Both the position numbers and the translations under genes were made by a program. Source: JAFGTE01 sp965369305 (GTDB taxonomy: Bacteria; Patescibacteriota; Gracilibacteria; UM-FILTER-43-11). From it: a DNA stretch of 5,292 nucleotides. The stretch spans positions 1 to 5,292 of the forward strand of contig CBDUQG010000065.1 of NCBI GenBank assembly GCA_965369305.1, written 5' to 3'. Positions 1 through 4,496 of this stretch are shown here, in pieces; the first letter of the stretch is position 1; each line of letters starts with the position of its first letter. The notes beneath the pieces were generated by a model. That model saw only the letters and a program-made list of their open reading frames with translations, did no database searches and was not told where the DNA came from.

Positions 1-517
1 CCCATCTGGTTTTTTGATTGCGGAAGGTAACCCGGTTGTACTTGAAGCCGTAGTGTTCGTTGAAAAATTGAAGTCGATCATGAATCACTTCCTGAGCTTT
101 TTGCTTGTAGAATTCCTGAACCGCCTTTTTGATGGCTTTCTTACCTTCCGACACTGTCGTGGCTTTATGAAGGGCTATTTCGAGCTGATCCCCATTTACC
201 CTAGTCACTGGCTTCCATTTGAGTGAAGGGATGAGTTTGAGAGAAAGTGGTTCTCCAAAATAGAAGTAGGTATCGCCATCTTGGTAATTCCGTTTGGGTT
301 TTTTGGCTGCCTTTTTGAGGGCCTTATTCCAGTTTTTTTCAATCCACGGCGTCTGCCTTCGAAGGAAGCTTTCTATCTGCAAGCTCAGGGCAAAACGAGG
401 AATAACAAGGACAAGTTCGGGCTTCTCGGATTCTATTTGGAGCCTTAGTCGCTTGGCTCTTGCACTCCTCCGAACAGTGATGGGCACCTTCCGCTGATTG
501 ATAATGAGTTCATTCAT
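1..517 (-). CDS. YgjP-like (DUF45) metallopeptidase, N-terminal part, cut by window edge
   Basis: The reading frame stays open from the start codon to the window edge, giving 172 residues with no stop. It looks like the N-terminal part of the YgjP/DUF45 family of putative zinc-dependent hydrolases. Visible hallmarks are an early basic segment RRSARAKRLRLQI (residues 16-28), a tryptophan-containing helix QTPWIEKNW, the turn DGDTYFYFGE, and the family motif FRNQKTRWG, which ends exactly at the edge. The serine-cysteine that normally follows this motif and the HExxH-type zinc site lie beyond the window, so catalytic competence cannot be judged. I chose the ATG at 515-517. An in-frame ATG at 524-526 exists, but it overlaps the -10 box TATAAT (525-530) and would not be transcribed if that box is used. 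The physiological substrate of the family is unknown. It is divergent from the membrane-protein gene at 581. Confidence 0.85.
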   Translation of the reverse strand, partial: MNELIINQRKVPITVRRSARAKRLRLQIESEKPELVLVIPRFALSLQIESFLRRQTPWIEKNWNKALKKAAKKPKRNYQDGDTYFYFGEPLSLKLIPSLKWKPVTRVNGDQLEIALHKATTVSEGKKAIKKAVQEFYKQKAQEVIHDRLQFFNEHYGFKYNRVTFRNQKTRW

Positions 518-524
518 GGCTTCC

Positions 525-530
525 ATTATA
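525..530 (-). promoter_or_regulatory. Probable -10 box of the YgjP-like gene, leaderless spacing
   Basis: The minus strand reads TATAAT at 530-525, a perfect -10 consensus, followed by seven bases and the ATG at 517. Transcription would begin at 518 or 517, so the mRNA would have essentially no 5' leader. No convincing -35 box is present at the usual distance. Confidence 0.5.
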
Positions 531-543
531 TCTCACCCTAGTG

Positions 544-549
544 TAAAAT
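544..549 (+). promoter_or_regulatory. Possible -10 box for the membrane protein-methyltransferase pair
   Basis: TAAAAT lies 31 bases before the ATG at 581, inside the divergent region shared with the YgjP-like gene. A poor -35 match (TTCCAT, 521-526) sits 17 bp upstream. The expected leader of about 25 bases is A-rich and has no Shine-Dalgarno sequence. This is a weak call based on one hexamer. Confidence 0.3.
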
Positions 550-580
550 CGGGACAAGATATCAATTTAACAAAAAACAA

Positions 581-1294
581 ATGAAAAAAGATAACTTTTC
601 AGACGATGTCATGCTCGCTAAGGACATTGCGCTTCTTAAGCACAAGGCCATGCATGATGCAGCATCTCATAAGGATAAGACCACGAATGCCTTTCTTATT
701 TTGGTGATTGCCGCACTTATCAGCGGGCTTGGCCTTAAGTTTTTCGGCGGCTTCTTTACCCCGTCTTGGGGCATGGTTATTAGCATGTCTATTTACCAGA
801 TCATCTCTTCGATCATCGGTATCTATGTTCTGAGTGTGATTGCTAAAAGTGTTTTCAAGGGTCACGCTAAACATGACGCCTTCTTCCGTGTGATGGCGAT
901 GGGTATGATCGTCACCTGGATCTCCGTCATTCCTGCCCTTTCTATCGTTGGTGGCATCTGGGCTATTGTGGTCGTTTTTACCGCTCTAAAGGTTGTTCAC
1001 AAGTTAACAACTGGTGGTGCTATTGGCGCGCTTCTTGTGACCATTATTGCTATGGCGATTGTTGGAATGATTCTTGCTCCGACACTTGGTGCTCTTGGAA
1101 TCAGAGGAATGGGTGGCTTGGACTTCGGTGAAAGAGATTTTATGGATGGTGGTTTTGGTGATATTTACAATGACGGTTTCAAGATGAATGTAAACACTGA
1201 TGAAGGCACCGGTTCTGTAAAAATGGAAGATGGAAAAATGACCATTGAAGGTCCTGACGGAGAAAAGATGGAGATCGAAATTCCTGGACAATAG
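581..1294 (+). CDS. Yip1-like multi-pass membrane protein with acidic C-terminal tail
   Basis: This 237-residue protein is predicted to lie in the cytoplasmic membrane. After a charged, soluble N-terminus (1-36) it has about five hydrophobic segments: 37-55, 65-92, 101-120, 122-140 and 146-172. The layout and local motifs resemble bacterial Yip1-domain (PF04893-like) proteins: KGHAKHDAFFRVMAMG before a helix, a proline-glycine helix break, then GGIWAIVVVFTALKVVHKL. The tail (173-237) is glycine-rich and acidic. It ends in a hairpin-like stretch with alternating charged and hydrophobic residues around SVKMEDGKMTIEGPDGEK, and may form a small beta module. The function of bacterial Yip1-like proteins is not established, so no role is assigned. 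The methyltransferase gene follows after 6 bp and is probably co-transcribed. The ATG at 581 is the first in frame after the promoter region, and no Shine-Dalgarno sequence precedes it. It stops with TAG. Confidence 0.7.
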   Translation: MKKDNFSDDVMLAKDIALLKHKAMHDAASHKDKTTNAFLILVIAALISGLGLKFFGGFFTPSWGMVISMSIYQIISSIIGIYVLSVIAKSVFKGHAKHDAFFRVMAMGMIVTWISVIPALSIVGGIWAIVVVFTALKVVHKLTTGGAIGALLVTIIAMAIVGMILAPTLGALGIRGMGGLDFGERDFMDGGFGDIYNDGFKMNVNTDEGTGSVKMEDGKMTIEGPDGEKMEIEIPGQ

Positions 1295-1300
1295 AATTAA

Positions 1301-1903
1301 ATGAAACGAGGCCTAGACCCTAAACAAGGTTATGCGCGCTACGCGCATGAGTATGATGAGCTGGAAAAATTTTGGGACAGCTTTGAGCAAAGAAAGTTAG
1401 CACCCTACATCGAGATGGCTAAGGGCAAGAAAGTGCTTGATGCCGGAGCAGGAACCGGACGTGTGAGCCTAAGGCTCCATGATGCAGGTGCTGAGGTGAC
1501 AGCCTTAGATATTTCCCCTGAAATGCTCTCTCTGCTGCACCAAAAAAATCCTGAGATCGAAGTAGTAGATGGGGACATGGAACACATGCCCCTTGAAGAT
1601 GACAGCTTTGATATGGTTTTTTCGAGCCTGGCCATGGTTCACCTTAAAAAGGTGGATCAGTTTCTGGATGAGTGCTATCGGGTGGTGAAGGATGACGGAC
1701 TAGTGGTGCTGGTAAACATTCACTACCGAAAGCCGATGATTCTGAATGACGGACAGGGCAAATACACCATTCAGGGTTACAACCACTTCCCGCGGCATGT
1801 GGTAAAAGCTGCTGAAGCACTTGCTTTTGGTGTGGAGCACGACGAAATACTCACCGAGGGCGATGACGTCTGGGTGAGTCAGGTGCTAGTACTGAAGAAG
1901 TAG
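1301..1903 (+). CDS. Class I SAM-dependent methyltransferase (Methyltransf_11 / UbiE-like)
   Basis: This 200-residue soluble protein has a class I Rossmann-type methyltransferase fold. Motif I is VLDAGAGTGR (45-54), the glycine loop that binds S-adenosylmethionine. The acidic residue at the end of strand 2 is D70 in VTALDISPEML, which should hold the SAM ribose. The adenine-side motif is DGDMEHMPLEDDSFDMVFSS (90-109), followed by VHL and the post-motif stretch ECYRVVKDDGLVV (124-136). The N-terminal YARYAHEYDELEKFWDSFEQ resembles the cap helices of small-molecule methyltransferases. The 200-residue length is typical of the type. The acceptor cannot be deduced: there is no quinone, tRNA or antibiotic context, so UbiE activity should not be assumed. 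It is probably translated from the same mRNA as the upstream membrane protein, with 6 bp between them and no Shine-Dalgarno sequence. Its TAG stop directly abuts the stop of convergent csaA. Confidence 0.88.
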   Translation: MKRGLDPKQGYARYAHEYDELEKFWDSFEQRKLAPYIEMAKGKKVLDAGAGTGRVSLRLHDAGAEVTALDISPEMLSLLHQKNPEIEVVDGDMEHMPLEDDSFDMVFSSLAMVHLKKVDQFLDECYRVVKDDGLVVLVNIHYRKPMILNDGQGKYTIQGYNHFPRHVVKAAEALAFGVEHDEILTEGDDVWVSQVLVLKK

Positions 1904-2242
1904 CTAAGCCAACCTCAGGCCATTTGGCATGTCCTTGTCTGCAGTAGCCAAAATGACCTTACCGTCTTCACATACAAAGCCTGTGGTCAGAACCTCAGAC
2001 ATAAAAGGACCCACTTGGCGTGGTGGGAAGTTCACGACGCAGACGACCTGCTTTCCCTGTAAGTCTTCTTTGCTGTAGAGGTCTGTGAGTTGTGAGCTAG
2101 ATTTTTTGACGCCAATCTCTGGTCCAAAGTCAATCTGAAGCTTGTAGGCAGGTGTTCTGGCTTCTGGAAAATCCTGTACGTCGATAATAGTACCAACACG
2201 CAAATCTACTTTTTCGAAGTCGTCCCAAGTAATGTTATTCAT
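1904..2242 (-). CDS. csaA: CsaA-type tRNA-binding / chaperone-like protein
   Basis: This 112-residue protein is close in length and motif order to Bacillus CsaA (about 110 residues). It consists of one OB-fold domain of the kind also found at the C-terminus of methionyl-tRNA synthetase and in Trbp111. Diagnostic stretches are DDFEKVDLRVGTI (7-19), FPEARTPAYKLQIDFG (25-40), IGVKKSSSQLT (43-53), the strongly conserved VVNFPPRQVGPFMSEVL (69-85) and the terminal MPNGLRL. Family members are dimers that bind tRNA; CsaA has also been described as an export-related chaperone. It is the last gene of the folate operon. Its ATG overlaps the end of the preceding small gene by 8 bp, which fits translational coupling. 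Its presence with folate genes has no obvious metabolic reason. No terminator hairpin is visible after its TAG stop. Confidence 0.9.
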   Translation of the reverse strand: MNNITWDDFEKVDLRVGTIIDVQDFPEARTPAYKLQIDFGPEIGVKKSSSQLTDLYSKEDLQGKQVVCVVNFPPRQVGPFMSEVLTTGFVCEDGKVILATADKDMPNGLRLA

Positions 2243-2480
2243 GGCATTTTTTTAAGGCATCTCTAAATCTGGCAACCTCCGCTTCTGGATCGTTGTTTCG
2301 TAGCACTCCTATGGCTAGCTCTTGAAGTATAGCCAACCTTTTCAAGGTGGGTACCCCCTCTATTACTAAAAGCTCATTAGTTATTTGAAGCTCCTCATCC
2401 ATAGCAACCAACTCTTCTATTCTTTCATCAGGACCCATCTCTGCACCTATCCCTTCATTTAGCTTTTCAGCAGTTGTCAT
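2235..2480 (-). CDS. Unknown 81-residue acidic helical protein in the folate operon
   Basis: I do not recognise this protein. From the ATG at 2478-2480 it is 81 residues, clearly acidic, and has no membrane segment or signal peptide. It looks all-helical: helices around AEKLNEGIGAEMG, DERIEELVAMDEELQITNEL, PTLKRLAILQELAIGVLRN and DPEAEVARFRDALKKCHE, with a single cysteine near the C-terminus. It is probably real because it fits tightly between folE (13 bp upstream) and csaA (8-bp overlap) on the same strand. A TTG two codons upstream is an alternative start, but the ATG sits exactly where a -10 box at 2487-2492 would start transcription. Possible roles include a regulator or binding partner of a neighbour, but nothing in the sequence decides this. 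It lacks the length and motifs of FolB. Confidence 0.6.
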   Translation of the reverse strand: MTTAEKLNEGIGAEMGPDERIEELVAMDEELQITNELLVIEGVPTLKRLAILQELAIGVLRNNDPEAEVARFRDALKKCHE

Positions 2481-2486
2481 GATCAA

Positions 2487-2492
2487 ATTATA
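2487..2492 (-). promoter_or_regulatory. Possible internal -10 box upstream of the 81-residue gene
   Basis: The minus strand reads TATAATTTGATCATG. A perfect -10 hexamer (2492-2487) is followed by exactly six bases and the ATG at 2480, which places the predicted +1 on the A of ATG. It lies just after the folE stop codon (2494-2496). The -35 region is poor. It could give a leaderless message for the last two genes independent of the folate genes, but the gap is AT-rich and chance is possible. Confidence 0.4.
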
Positions 2493-2493
2493 C

Positions 2494-3045
2494 TTAACGA
2501 ACTAAGTTAAGGAATTCGCTGCGGGTACGGGAATCTTTGAGGAAAAGCCCTGTGAATGATGAAGTGGTCATTTTGCAGCTCTGCTTTTCGACTCCACGAG
2601 CCATCATGCAAAAGTGGCTGGCTTCAATGATTACCCCCACCCCTTTGGGTCCAAGTTCATCGTTGAGGGTATCAGCGATTTGCTTGGTCAGGCGCTCCTG
2701 GTTTTGGAGGCGGCGGGCAAAGACTTCAACAAGACGGGGCATTTTGGATAAACCGACGATTTTAGTATCGGGTACATAGCCAATGTGCGCTTTTCCGAAG
2801 AAGGGCAGCATGTGGTGTTCACACATGGAGTAAAACTCGATATCTTTGGCGATCACCATTTCATCGTAGCCTTCATTGTCGAAGGTGGTGATGATGTCTT
2901 TTGGATCTTGATTATAGCCGCCGTAGAGCTTGCTGAAGCTTTTGGCAACGCGCTTTGGGGTTTCCTTGAGCCCTTCCCGGGAAGGGTCTTCGGGTATTTC
3001 GGAGAGAAGTTCTTTAACAAGCTTGGCAATATTGTCCTGGTTCAT
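2494..3045 (-). CDS. folE: GTP cyclohydrolase I (type IA)
   Basis: FolE converts GTP to 7,8-dihydroneopterin triphosphate and formate, the first step of folate and other pterin synthesis, in the cytoplasm as a zinc-dependent homodecamer. The 183-residue protein has all type IA signatures. These are EDPSREGLKETPKRVAKSF (19-37); FYSMCEHHMLPFFGKAHIGY (71-90) with zinc ligands C75 and H78 and catalytic H77; IVGLSKMPRLVEVFARRLQ (96-114); and EASHFCMMARGVEKQ (141-155) with H144 and the third zinc ligand C146. These residues match the known E. coli set (C110, H112, H113, H179, C181). The N-terminus is short, so no extra regulatory region is present. Its ATG shares one base with the folK stop (TAATG), so translation is probably coupled. 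A perfect 16-bp palindrome covers codons near residues 20-25. Confidence 0.97.
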   Translation of the reverse strand: MNQDNIAKLVKELLSEIPEDPSREGLKETPKRVAKSFSKLYGGYNQDPKDIITTFDNEGYDEMVIAKDIEFYSMCEHHMLPFFGKAHIGYVPDTKIVGLSKMPRLVEVFARRLQNQERLTKQIADTLNDELGPKGVGVIIEASHFCMMARGVEKQSCKMTTSSFTGLFLKDSRTRSEFLNLVR

Positions 3046-3578
3046 TAGAGGAAGGGGGTTACTTTATGATCATCCTTGGCTTTAGCCTCTTCGAGTATCT
3101 GACTGAAAGTGCGGCCGGTCATGGGATCTTTGAGCTTTGGAGCGATCTCGACCAGTGGCACCAAAACAAACTGGCGGTCTTCGATGTGGCGATGAGGAAT
3201 TTGGAGTTCTGGTGAATCGATGATCTGATCTTCGTAGAGCAGAATATCAAGGTCTATTTCACGCGCTCCCCAGTGCTGACGCTTGGTGCGGCCAAGCTTT
3301 TCCTCGATGGATTCAATGAAATCAGCGAGATCTTGAGGTGATAGGCTCGTTTCAACTTTGATGACCTGATTCAGGAACCACTTCTGACCTTTTTCCATGT
3401 GCGGATGGTCGTCAGGAAGATTGTCCTTTGGCCATGGTTCAGTTTCGTAGATTTTGGAAGTCTGGGTGATCTCGATCTTAGGATTGGAACTTAAAATGCT
3501 TTCGGCTTCCGCCAGAAAGGCCATGCGATCGTCGATGTTGGAACCAAGGGCTAAATAAGCCGTCACTTTATTTTCCAT
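3045..3578 (-). CDS. folK: 6-hydroxymethyl-7,8-dihydropterin pyrophosphokinase (HPPK)
   Basis: FolK transfers pyrophosphate from ATP to 6-hydroxymethyl-7,8-dihydropterin, making the substrate of FolP. Visible motifs are AYLALGSNIDDR (7-18), SKIYETEPW (41-49), the substrate and metal loop HWGAREIDLDILLYED (102-117) with magnesium-binding D109 and D111, and IPHRHIEDRQFVLVPLVEIAP (start 127), where R130 and R135 correspond to catalytic-loop arginines. At 177 residues it is slightly longer than E. coli HPPK (about 159). The extra residues lie mainly at 49-66 (a polar, proline- and histidine-containing loop) and at the C-terminus. It is a stand-alone enzyme, not fused to FolB or FolP. Its ATG at 3578 lies inside the end of the PTPS gene (11-bp overlap), and its TAA overlaps the folE ATG by one base. 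No Shine-Dalgarno sequence is seen. Confidence 0.96.
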   Translation of the reverse strand: MENKVTAYLALGSNIDDRMAFLAEAESILSSNPKIEITQTSKIYETEPWPKDNLPDDHPHMEKGQKWFLNQVIKVETSLSPQDLADFIESIEEKLGRTKRQHWGAREIDLDILLYEDQIIDSPELQIPHRHIEDRQFVLVPLVEIAPKLKDPMTGRTFSQILEEAKAKDDHKVTPFL

Positions 3579-4020
3579 GGTAGGTCACAAATGAATTAGG
3601 TGTTTCCCAAAGCTTGATTTCATGGAGGCGGATCTGACTGGAGAAATCAGAGGTATCGATATCAGTTCCTTCACCTTCTTTGAAGTACTTGGTGATGGAC
3701 TCAGGAAGATTAGGGTCATCAAGCTGCGCCTGAATGAGAGACTTGAGGTCGTTGAGCTGATCCCAAATCCAGATGGCAGTGTTTTCGGCTGAAGCTACTT
3801 CTATGATATCGTTGATTACCTGATGATCGAGCTTATTAAGAATCTGCTTCTTGACAATCTTCTTGAGAATGACAAAATCTATCACGAGTCCATTCTCGCC
3901 TACGGCGCCATCAACAGTTACTTGTAGCTTGTAGGTATGCCCGTGCATGCGTTCGCATTTGCCATAGTAATTTGGCAAGAAGTGAGCGGAATCGAAAGTG
4001 AACTCTTTGGTAACTAACAT
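3568..4020 (-). CDS. 6-pyruvoyl-tetrahydropterin synthase family enzyme, PTPS-I/III type, likely FolB substitute
   Basis: This 150-residue member of COG0720 (QueD/PTPS) has the zinc ligands H13 (FDSAHFLP), H26 and H28. The active-site motif is CERMHGH (22-28). It keeps the catalytic cysteine C22 found in QueD and adds glutamate E23 in the position typical of PTPS-III. This CExxHGH pattern is the one described for PTPS-I/III enzymes. Other active-site features are VIDF (46-49), LDHQVIND (64-71) with the D65-H66 pair, SAEN (77-80) and the C-terminal pterin-anchoring E139 in LWETPNSFVTY. Residues 90-128 form an insertion relative to the 121-residue E. coli QueD. PTPS-III enzymes cleave dihydroneopterin triphosphate directly to 6-hydroxymethyl-dihydropterin. 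Being first in an operon with folK and folE, and with no folB and no queC or queE nearby, it most likely serves folate synthesis. A queuosine role cannot be excluded. Confidence 0.9.
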   Translation of the reverse strand: MLVTKEFTFDSAHFLPNYYGKCERMHGHTYKLQVTVDGAVGENGLVIDFVILKKIVKKQILNKLDHQVINDIIEVASAENTAIWIWDQLNDLKSLIQAQLDDPNLPESITKYFKEGEGTDIDTSDFSSQIRLHEIKLWETPNSFVTYHGK

Positions 4021-4038
4021 AGCGTGGATTAGGGCTGC

Positions 4039-4047
4039 ATAATAGCA
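4039..4047 (-). promoter_or_regulatory. Extended -10 promoter of the folate operon
   Basis: The minus strand reads TGCTATTAT: an extended -10 TG, one base, then TATTAT (4044-4039). The predicted start is near 4032, giving a leader of about 12 bases before the ATG at 4020. That leader contains no Shine-Dalgarno sequence and is too short for a folate riboswitch. A -35 box is not evident, as is common for extended -10 promoters. Confidence 0.5.
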
Positions 4048-4081
4048 AAATTTACCCCTCTGAAAAAGCTTGAATAGTTAC

Positions 4082-4109
4082 TTGACATTTTTGTAAAATA
4101 TAGTATAGT
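4082..4109 (+). promoter_or_regulatory. Strong sigma-70-type promoter of the 105-residue gene
   Basis: A perfect -35 box TTGACA (4082-4087), a 16-bp AT-rich spacer and a -10 box TATAGT (4104-4109) form the best full promoter in the window. Transcription should start near 4116, leaving a leader of about 20 bases (AAAGTTAACCCCCATTTT before ATG) without a Shine-Dalgarno sequence. The copies of ATAGTTA at 4074-4080 and 4105-4111 are 31 bp apart, one just upstream of the -35 and one over the -10. Confidence 0.7.
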
Positions 4110-4135
4110 TATTACATAAAGTTAACCCCCATTTT

Positions 4136-4453
4136 ATGAGTGAGATCAAAGATTCCTATGACGTTGAGAGACGACGTGTTCAGAATGAACAAGCTTTAAG
4201 CATGGAGGATGCCAGAATGATTTCTGCAAACGGCTCTGGAGTTGAAATGCTTCCTGTTGATATGAAAGAGGATATCGAAACTTTAGAAGGTCGAGGCCCT
4301 CGTTCTAAGATCAACCTAATGGCTTCTAAGAACGTTCGTAACAAGATCACTGCTTCACTTGAACTATACGGACAAGATCCAATGAACATGGACTTCATGT
4401 CTGAAGAGGATCGTATGATTGCTGAGCTTGATCGTAAAAGAGCTCGTGCCTAA
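4136..4453 (+). CDS. Unknown 105-residue methionine-rich charged protein
   Basis: I do not recognise this protein. It is soluble, highly charged, and has no signal peptide or membrane segment. It contains ten methionines (including the start) and no cysteine, tryptophan or histidine. The N-terminal part (about 1-30) and the C-terminal part (about 85-105, ending in a basic DRKRARA) look helical. A middle segment, GRGPRSKINLMASKNVRNK (52-70), is basic and could contact nucleic acid, but that is speculation. Expression looks high: the promoter is close to consensus, a terminator follows 15 bp after the TAA, and the second half favours codons such as CGT, AAC, GTT and AAG that are often preferred in highly expressed genes. 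It is monocistronic and sits opposite in strand between the two folate transcription units. Confidence 0.75.
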   Translation: MSEIKDSYDVERRRVQNEQALSMEDARMISANGSGVEMLPVDMKEDIETLEGRGPRSKINLMASKNVRNKITASLELYGQDPMNMDFMSEEDRMIAELDRKRARA

Positions 4454-4468
4454 TTACCTCAAATATCT

Positions 4469-4496
4469 AAAAAGCCCTCCTAACCGAGGGCTTTTT
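4469..4496. terminator. Bidirectional intrinsic terminator shared by the 105-residue gene and folP
   Basis: A perfect 11-bp inverted repeat (AAAAAGCCCTC at 4469-4479 and GAGGGCTTTTT at 4486-4496) encloses a six-base loop CTAACC. Read on the plus strand the hairpin ends in six T residues, and on the minus strand in five. It can therefore stop transcription from both sides. The folP stop codon (4480-4482, TAG on the minus strand) lies in the loop, and the last folP codons form one arm of the stem. Confidence 0.92.

Noticed and set aside
14..497. Plus-strand open frames of 70 and 67 codons at the left end
   Set aside because: The minus strand here encodes a recognisable YgjP-like protein running to the edge. 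The plus frames are its shadows.
2235..2480. The 81-residue protein as the missing FolB (dihydroneopterin aldolase)
   Set aside because: FolB proteins are about 120 residues of mixed alpha/beta fold with a conserved glutamate and lysine site. This protein is shorter, apparently all-helical and lacks those motifs.
2481..2486. TTG start for the small gene, adding two residues (83 in total)
   Set aside because: The ATG at 2480 is the stronger start codon and fits the predicted transcription start, while the TTG follows the -10 box immediately and would lie upstream of +1.
2537..3048. Plus-strand open frames of 80 and 87 codons opposite folE
   Set aside because: They are antisense to the well-supported folE gene, show no family motif and have no promoter. 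They are by-products of folE codon usage.
3045..3065. Similarity of the sequence before the folE start (AAAGTAACCCCC) to that before the 105-residue gene (AAAGTTAACCCCC) as a shared translation signal
   Set aside because: The folE copy is coding sequence for the end of FolK, no other gene in the window has the motif, and two partial matches are within chance.
3568..4020. Annotation simply as QueD (queuosine synthesis)
   Set aside because: The glutamate next to the active-site cysteine and the operon with folK and folE favour a PTPS-I/III enzyme in folate synthesis. No queuosine gene is present in the window.
4021..4135. Folate (THF) riboswitch in the intergenic region before the PTPS gene
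   Set aside because: The predicted leader is about 12 bases, and no paired structure of riboswitch size can be found in the 115-bp region.
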